A stretch of 64,000 bases of DNA from TMED23 sp964566055 (GTDB lineage Bacteria > Pseudomonadota > Alphaproteobacteria > Rhodospirillales > UBA2165). The stretch is from NCBI GenBank assembly GCA_964566055.1, contig CAZMHI010000016.1, positions 11,824 through 75,823 of the forward strand, written 5' to 3'. A program made the translations under genes and the position numbers. The first letter of the stretch is position 1. Every line of letters starts with the position of its first letter. Below are positions 40,697-49,520 of the stretch, one piece after another. The notes under the pieces are model-generated. The model worked only from the letters and a program-made list of their open reading frames with translations. It was not told where the DNA came from and did no database searches.

Positions 40697-42562
40697 ATGA
40701 ATAAGCTTGATTCTGCCCGGTCCAGCAAGAAGCTGGCAAACCAGGCACGACCGATGACTGGTAACGAAGCCATAGCCCGAGGTGCCTGGGAAGCTGGCGT
40801 TAAAGTGGCGGCGGCCTATCCAGGCACGCCCAGCACCGAAATCCTTGAGAACATGGCAACCTATGACGCAGAAGACGTCGAAGCCCAATGGTCTGTTAAC
40901 GAGAAAGTTTCTGTCGACACCGCCATCGGCGCTTCGCTTTCCGGGGTACGGGCCATGGCCGCCATGAAACATGTCGGTCTGAACGTCGCTGCAGATTCCG
41001 TCATGTCAGTGACCTATATCGGCGTTCATGCCGGATTGGTGATCGTGGTGTGTGATGATCCCGGTCTTCACAGTTCCCAAAACGAACAGGACACCCGTGT
41101 TTTTGCCCGGCTGGCCAATATCCCGGTGCTTGAGCCGATGGATGCCCAGGAAGCGCTTGAATTTACCAAGCTGGCTTTTGATCTCAGCGAGCAATTTGAT
41201 ACCCCTGTAATTGTCCGGGCGACGACCCGGCTGTCGCATACCAGAAGTCCGGTGATGGTTGGCCCGAGAACCGAAGTTGAAGCCAAAGGCTGGATCGATG
41301 ATTACAGAAAAACCGTGATGATCCCAGGCCATGCGCGTATCCGCCACCCTGCCGTGGTCGAGCGGGTCGAAAAGCTGACTGAGTATTTTTCAGAGTCACC
41401 GCTTAACCGGTGGGAAAAAGGTGACAGCAGCTACGGTATAATTACTCATGGTACCTGTTATCCCTACGTCAAAGAAGTTGTGCCGGATGCCAGCATTTTA
41501 AAAATTGCGGCTTCCTACCCACTGCCGGAAAAATTGATCAAAGAATTTGCCGCCACCGTTGACCGGGTCATCGTGGTCGAAGAGTTGGAGCCGGTGCTGG
41601 AAGTTGAAATTAAAGCCTTGGGCATCGAAGTCGAAGGCAAATCATTATTCCCTCGGGTTGGTGAGTTGGCGCCGGAAGTTGTGCGCGAAGGACTGGCCAA
41701 GGCAGGCTTGATTGAAAACGCCGTGGAGTTGCATGACTGGGAAGTTGAGCCGCTAGCCCGTCCGCCTGTGCTCTGCGCCGGTTGTCCGCATACCACAAGT
41801 TATATGGCCTTGCGCGCGATTAACGCTTTGGTGCCGGGTGATATCGGTTGTTACACTTTGGCCGCGGTTGAGCCACTGCAATCCATCGATGCCACAGTTT
41901 GCATGGGGGCCAGTATTGGCAATGCGGTCGGTATGGCCAAAGCCAACACGACGGACCGGCCCATTGTCGCCACCATCGGCGATTCCACTTTCCTGCATTC
42001 CGGCATCCCGCCACTGATCGATGCGGTCTATAATGATGCCAACATCACGGTCATTATCCTAGACAACAAAATTACCGCCATGACCGGTGGCCAACACCAT
42101 CCGGGTACAGGAAAAACGCTCAGAGGAGAGCAAACACACGAAGTCGATTATCACGAACTTTGCAATTCAATCGGCGTCAAGTGGGTTCGGACCGCCGATC
42201 CCTATGATACTGGTGATCTGTTTCAAGCGCTCCGGGAAGCCACTGAATATAAAGGTGTCTCGGTCCTCATCGCCTATCGCCCCTGTGTCCTCGATCCGGT
42301 CAAAATCAAAGGCCCGACCCTGGTCGTCAAAGCAGCCACCTGTACCGCCTGTCAGGCTTGTATGAATTTAGGTTGCCCGGCGATCACCTGGATCGATGAA
42401 TTGTTCGAAGACAAACACAAGGTGGAAATCAATCCGGTCTCCTGCATTGGCTGCACGCTCTGTGCCCAGATATGCCCGTCCGATTGCATCCAGCCTTTAG
42501 CGCCCCAGGCAGAGACAGTGGCGGAAACGTCAGTAGTACCCGCGAGTACAAGCAATGGATAA
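40697..42562 (+). CDS. iorA: Indolepyruvate:ferredoxin oxidoreductase, alpha subunit
   Basis: 621 residues, typical IorA length. The N-terminal TPP pyrimidine-binding half has GNEAIARGAWEAGVKVAAAY and PGTPSTEI; the middle has the transketolase-C-like domain; VLCAGCPHTTSYMALRAINA and the TPP/Mg site GDSTFLHSGIPPLIDAVYND follow. The C-terminus carries two 4Fe-4S motifs, CTACQACMNLGC and CIGCTLCAQIC. With IorB it converts aryl pyruvates from Phe, Tyr or Trp to aryl-acetyl-CoA, reducing ferredoxin. GGGGATCCG precedes the ATG. It overlaps iorB by eight bases. The FNR box upstream fits low-oxygen expression of this oxygen-sensitive enzyme. Confidence 0.95.
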   Translation: MNKLDSARSSKKLANQARPMTGNEAIARGAWEAGVKVAAAYPGTPSTEILENMATYDAEDVEAQWSVNEKVSVDTAIGASLSGVRAMAAMKHVGLNVAADSVMSVTYIGVHAGLVIVVCDDPGLHSSQNEQDTRVFARLANIPVLEPMDAQEALEFTKLAFDLSEQFDTPVIVRATTRLSHTRSPVMVGPRTEVEAKGWIDDYRKTVMIPGHARIRHPAVVERVEKLTEYFSESPLNRWEKGDSSYGIITHGTCYPYVKEVVPDASILKIAASYPLPEKLIKEFAATVDRVIVVEELEPVLEVEIKALGIEVEGKSLFPRVGELAPEVVREGLAKAGLIENAVELHDWEVEPLARPPVLCAGCPHTTSYMALRAINALVPGDIGCYTLAAVEPLQSIDATVCMGASIGNAVGMAKANTTDRPIVATIGDSTFLHSGIPPLIDAVYNDANITVIILDNKITAMTGGQHHPGTGKTLRGEQTHEVDYHELCNSIGVKWVRTADPYDTGDLFQALREATEYKGVSVLIAYRPCVLDPVKIKGPTLVVKAATCTACQACMNLGCPAITWIDELFEDKHKVEINPVSCIGCTLCAQICPSDCIQPLAPQAETVAETSVVPASTSNG

Positions 42563-43517
42563 AGTGACAGTTCAGGAAACCAAAGCCAAAAAAGGTGGCA
42601 AAGCTAAAAAAGCTAAAGCCCCGAAAGCAGAGGTAACGAAGAACGTATTGATCGTCGGTGTCGGCGGGCAGGGCGTTATCATGATTTCCAAGGTGCTGGC
42701 GCTGCTTTGCCAAACCCAAGGTTATCAAGTTAAGCAAAGTGAAGTTCACGGCATGGCCAAACGGGGCGGGGGCGTATTCAGCCACGTTCGTTTTGGCGAA
42801 GAAGTATGGTCACCGACCATCCCGATGGGTGAAGCGGATATCCTGATTGCTCTGGAATGGGCCGAAGCGCTGCGCTGGTTGCCTCACCTCAAACCCGAAA
42901 CCGGTATTTTAATTGCCGATACTCAAAAGATTGTGCCGCCCTTTGCCTGCCGCAACCGTACTGCCGGTGCACAAACAGCTTACGTCAAGGAAACCCCAGT
43001 TGAAATATTGGAAAAAGTAGCCGATGGCTATGCCTTCGATGCTGGCGGGTTCGCTGAGGAATTGGGCAATGCCCGGGCCGCCAATACCATTCTCTTGGGC
43101 GCTTTATCCGCAAGTCTGGATTTCGCCGACGAAGACTGGCTGAACATCATCGCCAAGTTCGTGCCTAAAGGTTCGGAAGAAGTCAACGAACAGGCTTTTA
43201 AGAAAGGCCGGGATTGGATCGCTGAAGTGCGTGAGAACCCCGAAGAAATGCTGCGGGAAGTGCCCCAACCGGAGATGCCAATCCTGCCGGCCGGCGAAGT
43301 GAATATCAGTCTCGATATTATCGATGACTGGTGCAAAAGCTGCGATATCTGTGTGCGTCTCTGCCCGGAACGCTGCCTGGAACTGAATGAACTGCAGATC
43401 GTCCGCCTGAAAGATGCCGACGCCTGTACCGGTTGTCGATTGTGCGAATGGCTCTGCCCAGATTTCGCCATCACCGTTAATCGGACGCCCGTTAAAGACA
43501 ATAAGGAAGCTGCCTAA
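42555..43517 (+). CDS. iorB: Indolepyruvate:ferredoxin oxidoreductase beta subunit fused to 2[4Fe-4S] ferredoxin
   Basis: 320 residues, clearly longer than the usual ~200-residue IorB. Residues 1-30 are a Lys/Ala-rich extension (KAKKGGKAKKAKAPKAE). Residues 31-225 are the IorB/gamma-type domain (VLIVGVGGQGVIMISKVLAL, EVHGMAKRGGGVFSHVRFG). Residues 255-310 are an added ferredoxin-like domain with CKSCDICVRLC and CTGCRLCEWLC, giving two more 4Fe-4S clusters beside those on IorA. The enzyme could thus pass electrons along four clusters. Overlaps iorA; its TAA touches the korA ATG. Confidence 0.92.
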   Translation: MDKVTVQETKAKKGGKAKKAKAPKAEVTKNVLIVGVGGQGVIMISKVLALLCQTQGYQVKQSEVHGMAKRGGGVFSHVRFGEEVWSPTIPMGEADILIALEWAEALRWLPHLKPETGILIADTQKIVPPFACRNRTAGAQTAYVKETPVEILEKVADGYAFDAGGFAEELGNARAANTILLGALSASLDFADEDWLNIIAKFVPKGSEEVNEQAFKKGRDWIAEVRENPEEMLREVPQPEMPILPAGEVNISLDIIDDWCKSCDICVRLCPERCLELNELQIVRLKDADACTGCRLCEWLCPDFAITVNRTPVKDNKEAA

Positions 43518-44654
43518 ATGTCCGGAAATACAGAACACCTGCACGGTAATCATGCTTGCGCCCTGGCCGCTGTCGCCGCTGGGTGCCGCTTTTTTGCCGG
43601 CTATCCCATTACCCCATCATCTGAAATAGCTGAACGCATGTCGCGGGAGCTTCCCAAAGTCGACGGCACCTTTATTCAAATGGAAGATGAGATCGCCTCC
43701 CTGGCGGCTGTGCTTGGCGCCTCATCGGGTGGCGTCAAATCCATGACCGCGACCAGCGGACCCGGTTTTTCTCTTAAACAGGAAAATCTGGGTTACGCCT
43801 CCTTGGCTGAGATACCCTGCGTGATCGTCAACGTGATGAGGGGTGGGCCGTCCACCGGTATGCCGACCCGGCCCTCCCAGTCTGATGTCATGCAGTCCCG
43901 TTGGGGCAGTCACGGTGATCATCCGGTTATCGTCATTACGCCGGATTCGGTAAAAGAAATTTACAGCGAAACCATCCGCGCCTTCGATCTTTCGGAGAAA
44001 TTCCGGGTGCCGGTCATCATGATGTTCGATCAGGTTATCGGGCATCTGTTGGAAACTGTCGAACTGGCTGACCCTGAGAAACTCAAAACCGTTGAGCGCA
44101 AACTCGCCAAAGGCAACAAAGATGATTTCGAGCCTTACGCCATAACCAAAGACGCTGTGCCGCCGATGGCCCGGCCGGGTGATGGAATGCGCATTCACAC
44201 TACCGGTCTTACTCATGCCGAAAGCGGCTTTCCGACCCAGGATACGGAAACCGTTACCCGCAACATGGACCGGCTATTGAGCAAGCTTGAACTGAATAAA
44301 AAAGAGATCGAGAAGTATGAATGTATTGAAACGGATGATGCCGAGTATCTGATTGTCGCCATCGGCATTAGCGCTCGAGCTGCCCGGCGCGCTGTCACTG
44401 ATCTACGCCAAGCTGGTATCAAAGCAGGCTTGTTCCGGCCCATCACCCTTTGGCCTTTCCCGGAAGAGGCTTATCTGGAAGCAGCGGCAAAAGCTAAAGC
44501 CGTGCTGGTGCCTGAGATGAATGCCGGACAGCTGGTTTTGGAAATTGAACGGCTTAGTTCAGATAAAATCCAAGTCGAAGGCCTGAACAAAATTGACGGC
44601 GAACCGGTTACGCCGGCGGAAATTACCGCTAAAATTGAGGAGCTGGCAAAATAA
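43518..44654 (+). CDS. korA: 2-oxoacid:ferredoxin oxidoreductase, alpha subunit
   Basis: 378 residues with the KorA pattern: GNHACALAAVAAGCRFFAGY, YPITPSSEIAERM, EDEIASLAAVLGASSGG, TATSGPGFSLKQENLGYA and RGGPSTGMPTRPSQSDVMQ. It binds CoA and the TPP pyrimidine ring together with KorB. The usual substrate is 2-oxoglutarate (to succinyl-CoA), although branched-chain 2-oxo acids cannot be excluded. Its start abuts the iorB stop, and it overlaps korB by one base, so ior and kor genes are one operon. Confidence 0.93.
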   Translation: MSGNTEHLHGNHACALAAVAAGCRFFAGYPITPSSEIAERMSRELPKVDGTFIQMEDEIASLAAVLGASSGGVKSMTATSGPGFSLKQENLGYASLAEIPCVIVNVMRGGPSTGMPTRPSQSDVMQSRWGSHGDHPVIVITPDSVKEIYSETIRAFDLSEKFRVPVIMMFDQVIGHLLETVELADPEKLKTVERKLAKGNKDDFEPYAITKDAVPPMARPGDGMRIHTTGLTHAESGFPTQDTETVTRNMDRLLSKLELNKKEIEKYECIETDDAEYLIVAIGISARAARRAVTDLRQAGIKAGLFRPITLWPFPEEAYLEAAAKAKAVLVPEMNAGQLVLEIERLSSDKIQVEGLNKIDGEPVTPAEITAKIEELAK

Positions 44655-45532
44655 TGAATAAGATAGCCCCCGAAGATTACGCCAATAACCAAGCCACCCC
44701 GCCCGGTGATTTCGAGATTAAGGATTATCTCCGGCTCGATCTGATGCCGCATTTTATGTGCCCCGGTTGCGGTCATGGTATTGCGCTCAGAGCGCTCATC
44801 TGGGCAATCCACGAATTGGGAATCGAAAAAGACAATCTGGCTATTGTTTCCGGCATCGGTTGCTCGGGCCGGGTCGGCGCCTATATTGACGCCAGCACTT
44901 TCCATTTCACTCATGGCCGTCCTTTGGCTATGGCCACTGGATTAAAACTGGCTCGTCCAGAGCTGGAGGTCATTGTGATTTCCGGCGACGGCGATTGTCT
45001 GGCAATTGGCGGCAATCATTTAATCCATGCCTGCCGCCGTAATTTGGATATCACTTGCCTGATGCTCAACAACGAAGTGTATGGCATGACCGGTGGTCAG
45101 GTATCACCGACCACCTCAGAAACCATGCTGACCACGACGACCACGACCGGCAATATGGAGCCGGCCTTTGATGCCTGTAAATTGGCTGAAGCCGCCGGGG
45201 CAGGGATGGTGGGCCGCGAGGTTACCCTGCAAGTGCCGACTTTAAAAAATCTGATTAAAGAAGGCATCGCCCATGACGGCTTTTCCTTCCTTGAGATTAT
45301 TTCAGATTGCACAGAAGTTTATGGCCGCAAAAATGATCTCGGTGAAAGTGCTGAAATGATTCTCAAGCAGAAAAGTGATCTTCGACCGGAAGCCTATGGC
45401 AATGTCGCCGACCAGCCTTTCCGGCCCAACAAGCTGGAGACCGGTGTGTTGGTCCGCAATGACCGGCCCGAATATGGCGAAGCCTATCGGTCGCATACCC
45501 GCAAAGGCACTGCCGAGGGGGGAGATAAATAA
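44654..45532 (+). CDS. korB: 2-oxoacid:ferredoxin oxidoreductase, beta subunit
   Basis: 292 residues. The cluster-binding CPGCGHGIALRAL, GIGCSGRVGAYIDASTFHFT and THGRPLAMATGLKLARPELE precede the TPP/Mg motif GDGDCLAIGGNHLIHACRRN, then NNEVYGMTGGQVSPTT. It holds TPP and one 4Fe-4S cluster and passes electrons to ferredoxin. Overlaps korA and korC by one base each. Family blocks favour 2-oxoglutarate, as in KorB-type enzymes of the reductive TCA cycle or anaerobic aromatic degraders. Confidence 0.93.
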   Translation: MNKIAPEDYANNQATPPGDFEIKDYLRLDLMPHFMCPGCGHGIALRALIWAIHELGIEKDNLAIVSGIGCSGRVGAYIDASTFHFTHGRPLAMATGLKLARPELEVIVISGDGDCLAIGGNHLIHACRRNLDITCLMLNNEVYGMTGGQVSPTTSETMLTTTTTTGNMEPAFDACKLAEAAGAGMVGREVTLQVPTLKNLIKEGIAHDGFSFLEIISDCTEVYGRKNDLGESAEMILKQKSDLRPEAYGNVADQPFRPNKLETGVLVRNDRPEYGEAYRSHTRKGTAEGGDK

Positions 45533-46074
45533 TGGCTTTGACCGAAATTCGTTTCGCCGGTAGTGGCGGCCAGGGGCTTATTCTCTCCGCCCGGATGCTG
45601 TTTCGCGCCATGAGCCTCGAAGGTAAGACGGCAGCCCGCTCGCAAGGCTATGAGCCGACCTCCCGCGGCGGCTTTTGTTTCTCCGACGTTGTCGCCGGTG
45701 ACGGGGAATTGGATTACCCGCTCACCACCGGACTGGATTATATGCTGGTGCTGGATCAAGTTGGTGTGGCGCCGTCGCAGAACCTGTTGCGCAAAGGCGC
45801 TCTGGTGATTGCCGATGAAAGGCTGACGCCCGAACCTCCGACTAAGAATGTCGATCTCCACCGCATTCCGCTGACCGACCAGGCAATTGCCATCGGCAAT
45901 ATCCGGGTTGCTAATATCATCGGCCTTGGCCTGATGTGCGGCCTCGGTGGTTTTTGCGGTAAAGAGTCGCTGATCGAGGCGATCAAACTTGAAACGCCCA
46001 AGAACTTCCTGGACTTCAATCTCGAAGCTCTGGAGGCTGGCTTCGCTGCAGTCGGTGAGCTTAAAGCCGCCTGA
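45532..46074 (+). CDS. korC: 2-oxoacid:ferredoxin oxidoreductase, gamma subunit
   Basis: 180 residues with the gamma-domain start EIRFAGSGGQGLILSARML, the SYGPESR-like QGYEPTSRGGFCFSDVV and DYMLVLDQVG. It completes the alpha-beta-gamma KOR complex; a separate delta (ferredoxin) subunit is not found in the cluster, so external ferredoxin or the IorB clusters must serve. Last gene of the ior-kor operon; a 113-base gap without obvious terminator follows. Confidence 0.9.
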   Translation: MALTEIRFAGSGGQGLILSARMLFRAMSLEGKTAARSQGYEPTSRGGFCFSDVVAGDGELDYPLTTGLDYMLVLDQVGVAPSQNLLRKGALVIADERLTPEPPTKNVDLHRIPLTDQAIAIGNIRVANIIGLGLMCGLGGFCGKESLIEAIKLETPKNFLDFNLEALEAGFAAVGELKAA

Positions 46075-46187
46075 GCGCGCCACAGAAATTATAGTAGCAA
46101 CTATTTTCTATATCAGCCCTTTCCCATTGCTATCGGTCATGCTTTCCCTAAAATGGAAATACTGAATAACGCTTTGGGGATTTAGAA

Positions 46188-47180
46188 TTGCTAGCGGCGG
46201 AAGTAAAATCACTGGCCATAGATCTTGGCGCTGACATGGTTGGGATCATTGGCGCTGATACCCTTGAAGCTTTTCCACCTGATCCAAAATGGCCGCAAAC
46301 ACCGGGCCGAATTTCTCCTCATGGCAAAAGCGTCATTGTCCTTGGTAAACAAATTCCCACCGGCGCGTTCAGATTGCGCATGGGTACCGCTGATCGCTAC
46401 CAGAACAATTTGGTGATCAGGCGTATTGAACGTATCGCTGCCGCCTTGTCGGCGGGGTTAGAGGAACGCGGCTACCCCACTTTTACGGTCATTACCAATG
46501 AGACCGATTGGGCCTTGAAGAACGGTACCTATGGTTATTTAAGCACTCGCCATCTCGCCGCAGAAGCCGGTCTTGGTTCCATTGGACTTAATCTCAATCT
46601 GGTCACGCCGGAATTCGGCTCACGGGTTCAATTTGCTGCCGTGCTGTCGGAGCTGGAGCTTGAAGCTGATCAGCCTGTTGTGGAACAGATTTGCGTCGGC
46701 GAGGGATGTTCGCGCTGCAGTTATTGTTGTCCGCCGGATGCGGTTGGCCATTTCAGCCTCGATAAACGGGATTGCGCCACCTGTGCCCAAGTCTACGGCT
46801 ATGCGCAGCTGACAGCTCACCTCGCCAATGTCATGAAAGATGATACTATCGATCCGCTTGATGAGATCTGGACGCCCCGAAATCTCAACCATTGGCTCGC
46901 CATGACCCGGGTCGCCGGTTGCTATGGGGCTTGTATGCGTTGCTTAGCAGTGTGTCCGGTTGGAGTCGACTATACGGCAAGTCTGGCCGAGGCTCATAAC
47001 GACATTCCGGAGAAGACCCCTGAAAAAGTTGCCAAGGGGGTTGAGTTCAAAAAAGCACGGAAAGCCGGTGAGGAAGTGATCGGGCTCAATGACTATAACA
47101 TTCGCTGGGTTGGGCCGGATGGTTATACCGGTCGGGCTGCCAAGGAATACCGCAAAACCCATAAAAGGAACCATGAGTGA
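46188..47180 (+). CDS. QueG/reductive-dehalogenase-like 4Fe-4S protein (copy 1)
   Basis: 330 residues from a TTG with GGGGA seven bases upstream. It shows the QueG/RdhA-type core: LGADMVGIIGAD start, HLAAEAGLGSIGLNLNLVTP and EFGSRVQFAAVLSELEL, then two ferredoxin-like Cys groups CVGEGCSRCSYCC and CYGACMRCLAVCPVGVDY with an extra CATC between. In QueG and reductive dehalogenases such clusters feed a cobalamin; whether cobalamin binds here is unknown. No Tat signal, so cytoplasmic. It overlaps a paralogue and follows korC, suggesting use of reduced ferredoxin for an unknown reduction. Confidence 0.8.
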   Translation: MLAAEVKSLAIDLGADMVGIIGADTLEAFPPDPKWPQTPGRISPHGKSVIVLGKQIPTGAFRLRMGTADRYQNNLVIRRIERIAAALSAGLEERGYPTFTVITNETDWALKNGTYGYLSTRHLAAEAGLGSIGLNLNLVTPEFGSRVQFAAVLSELELEADQPVVEQICVGEGCSRCSYCCPPDAVGHFSLDKRDCATCAQVYGYAQLTAHLANVMKDDTIDPLDEIWTPRNLNHWLAMTRVAGCYGACMRCLAVCPVGVDYTASLAEAHNDIPEKTPEKVAKGVEFKKARKAGEEVIGLNDYNIRWVGPDGYTGRAAKEYRKTHKRNHE

Positions 47181-48160
47181 TGACTGGCAGTAAGGCGCCG
47201 TTGACTGCGGCTGAGATCAAGAATAAAGCCCAGGAGCTGGGCGCCCATCTGGTCGGCATTGCGGACGGCACGCAAATGGAGCTTTATCCGCCAGATCCGG
47301 ACGAGCCGCGCCGCCCTTCGGATATTACCGACAGAGACGGCGAGCGCGTGATCGTTATGGGCTACCATATTAATACCGCGACGTCGCGCTTACCGGATTG
47401 GAACCACCAACATAAATTTTATAATGATGAGTTGACGTTGACGGCGCTTGAAGAAATGGCGCTCAATCTTGTGTTTTGGCTAGAATCAAAAGGGTCCTCA
47501 GCCATCGTCATTCCCGCTAATATGATAAATACGGATGGCTCGGATTTTGATCCGACTCAACACCAAAAGCCTGTATTGTCACTTGATCATGCGGCTGTAG
47601 AAGCTGGTCTTGGAACACTTGGCCTGAACGAGCAAATCTTGACTCCTGAATTCGGCCCGCGGGTAAAATTAATCAGTGTACTGTGTTCCGCTGATGTCGA
47701 AGCTGATCAACCGATGGCGGAAGCCTTATGCAAGGGACCAGAATGTGGACGCTGCCTGCAAGCCTGTCCGGCCGATGCCGTCGGTCATTGGCAGAGGGAT
47801 TGGAACGAGTGCGATAAATACCGGGTGCCTTACGGATTTGTACCGACCATGGAATTCCTGGAAAAAATGCTGAGTGAGCAGGATTTGGGCACCAAGGTCA
47901 GCATGTTACGGTCCGGCGAAAGTTATCAGTTATGGACGGGTATTATGCGCGGGGCAGGGGTGATCACTGGTTGCCGCCGCTGCCAGGATGTCTGCCCGGT
48001 CGGCGCCGATTATGAAGCAATGATTGGTGACGTACTTGAAGAAATTGCCGAGAACTCAGAAGTGAAGGACCAGCGCCTGGCAGAAATGACTGCCTCTGCA
48101 CAATCGGAATCGCCGGAAAAAGGTTATCAGTCGCGCTGGATTGGAAAATTGCCGAGTTAG
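47180..48160 (+). CDS. QueG/reductive-dehalogenase-like 4Fe-4S protein (copy 2)
   Basis: 326 residues, clearly paralogous to the preceding gene: KNKAQELGAHLVGIADGT, DHAAVEAGLGTLGLNEQIL, TPEFGPRVKLISVLCS, CKGPECGRCLQACPADAVGH and CRRCQDVCPVGADY. The conserved GLG.LGLNxxxxTPEFG block and two 4Fe-4S groups match copy 1, but the middle sections differ, so the two may form a heterodimer or act on related substrates. The start ATG overlaps the previous TGA (TGATG); a GTG three bases earlier is equally possible. Function unknown. Confidence 0.8.
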   Translation: MTGSKAPLTAAEIKNKAQELGAHLVGIADGTQMELYPPDPDEPRRPSDITDRDGERVIVMGYHINTATSRLPDWNHQHKFYNDELTLTALEEMALNLVFWLESKGSSAIVIPANMINTDGSDFDPTQHQKPVLSLDHAAVEAGLGTLGLNEQILTPEFGPRVKLISVLCSADVEADQPMAEALCKGPECGRCLQACPADAVGHWQRDWNECDKYRVPYGFVPTMEFLEKMLSEQDLGTKVSMLRSGESYQLWTGIMRGAGVITGCRRCQDVCPVGADYEAMIGDVLEEIAENSEVKDQRLAEMTASAQSESPEKGYQSRWIGKLPS

Positions 48161-48171
48161 ATCTCTATGCT

Positions 48172-48609
48172 TTAATTGGGTGCCGGTAGTGAGATTTTCA
48201 GGGTAGGTCGTTCCAGCCAATGCAACGCGGCTTTGATTGATGGAAATATCTCATACTCAATATTTTCTCTAATATTTTCGTCCCACAAATTATTATACAT
48301 ACTGAGAATCATTTTTCCCATCTCGTCCGGACAAACATAGGCGGTTTTAAATTCAACAATAGAAGGTGATGAACTGTTTAGATCTTCCGCCACCTCCAAT
48401 GAACGAACAAAATTTTTGACTTTGTTCAATTCATATAAATTGAGTGCGGAAAAACTAGCTGACTCGTCGAATATTGTTAACCTGTCAAGTCCTGGACGAA
48501 AATCGGATATAGTCTTCGCCGATTCAATGACATCGGTGGAAGTTATTGTTCCAGAAGCTAAGCTGCACAAAAGTGAATTGTCGTCCGATAGCCAAACTTG
48601 CCAAGCCAT
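48172..48609 (-). CDS. SpoIIAA/STAS-like small protein
   Basis: 145 residues. The pattern MAWQVWLSDDNSLLCSLASG, ITSTDVIESAKTISDF and LDRLTIFDESASFSAL, with a final helix, resembles SpoIIAA-like/STAS proteins (Pfam SpoIIAA-like), which bind lipids or partners; the similarity is structural rather than strong sequence. GGGGA six bases before ATG 48609 decides the start. Convergent with the 47180 gene. Confidence 0.5.
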   Translation of the reverse strand: MAWQVWLSDDNSLLCSLASGTITSTDVIESAKTISDFRPGLDRLTIFDESASFSALNLYELNKVKNFVRSLEVAEDLNSSSPSIVEFKTAYVCPDEMGKMILSMYNNLWDENIRENIEYEIFPSIKAALHWLERPTLKISLPAPN

Positions 48610-48758
48610 CAAAGTTCCCCAATTTTTTTCATTGTCGTTATTTTATAATCTAAAGACATACTAGAGTATGTAGGTATAATTAATACTGCAATAAATTTTG
48701 GTGCGAGAACGATAGTGGGTTAAGATATAATTACTCTAACCAATTGGACTAGGCTCCC

Positions 48759-49511
48759 ATGCGTTGGTATTTTATTGCTTTGGTGGTTCATCTGATTTTC
48801 GTTGCTCCGGCGCGAAGTGATGAATTTCTGTTCTCCGGCGGCGCTCCGCTCGATACCTATCAGCCGCTTATCGTTGTGCCTTTACTGACGGAAGCCTTCA
48901 GGCGTGCCGGTCATACTTTTAAAGCGATCCATTACCCCAGCCTGCGGTCCTTAAAAAGTTCAAATTCCGGAAAGACTGATGGTGAGCTACATCGCGTTCA
49001 TCAGTTTCATGAAGTGTCCAAAGGTAAATATCCTAATCTCATGCGCATCGAGTCAGAGCTGATAAGAACGGCTCTAGGCATTTTCACACAGAGAAACGAT
49101 GCGGCGATTGGCGCGCTGGACGATTTAACCGGCTACCGGATCGCGCTTAAACGGGGAAGGATGAAAATGACAGCGCGCTTGGCGAAATTACCAGCCCCTA
49201 CCGTCGTTATTCCGGTATCGTCGGATTTAGCAGGTCTCCGGATGCTGGCAAAAGGGAAGTTTGATTTTGCTGTTATGGAGTTCAATGAAGGCAACGCCAT
49301 TATCAGCAGCAGTTCAAAATTCCAAAAAATCTATTCCGCGGCGCGTCTTTCTGAATCCCGAATTTATGCATTCATGAATAGACGCCACAGTAAAGTGGCC
49401 GAGGAAATAGCGGCCAACTTGGAGCAGATGAAAATTGAAGGTCTGTTTCAAAACATAGTTGCCAAATCGATAAAGAAATTTAATGCGATTTTGGCGAAAG
49501 CAGCGAAATAG
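48759..49511 (+). CDS. Periplasmic solute-binding protein, family 3-like
   Basis: 250 residues with a signal peptide (MRWYFIALVVHLIFVAPARS). It has the SBP_bac_3-like order: substrate-site start GGAPLDTYQPLIVVP, then PSLRSLKSSNSGKTDGELHR with the Arg and ligand-binding loop, IFTQRNDAAIGALDDLTGYR, and SSDLAGLRMLAKGKFDFAVM. Stand-alone proteins of this kind may serve as sensor domains or have lost their permease. It is followed after nine bases by putA, so binding of proline or a related amino acid is possible but unproven. Similar in layout to the truncated gene at the left window edge. Confidence 0.75.
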   Translation: MRWYFIALVVHLIFVAPARSDEFLFSGGAPLDTYQPLIVVPLLTEAFRRAGHTFKAIHYPSLRSLKSSNSGKTDGELHRVHQFHEVSKGKYPNLMRIESELIRTALGIFTQRNDAAIGALDDLTGYRIALKRGRMKMTARLAKLPAPTVVIPVSSDLAGLRMLAKGKFDFAVMEFNEGNAIISSSSKFQKIYSAARLSESRIYAFMNRRHSKVAEEIAANLEQMKIEGLFQNIVAKSIKKFNAILAKAAK

Positions 49512-49520
49512 AGGAATAAG

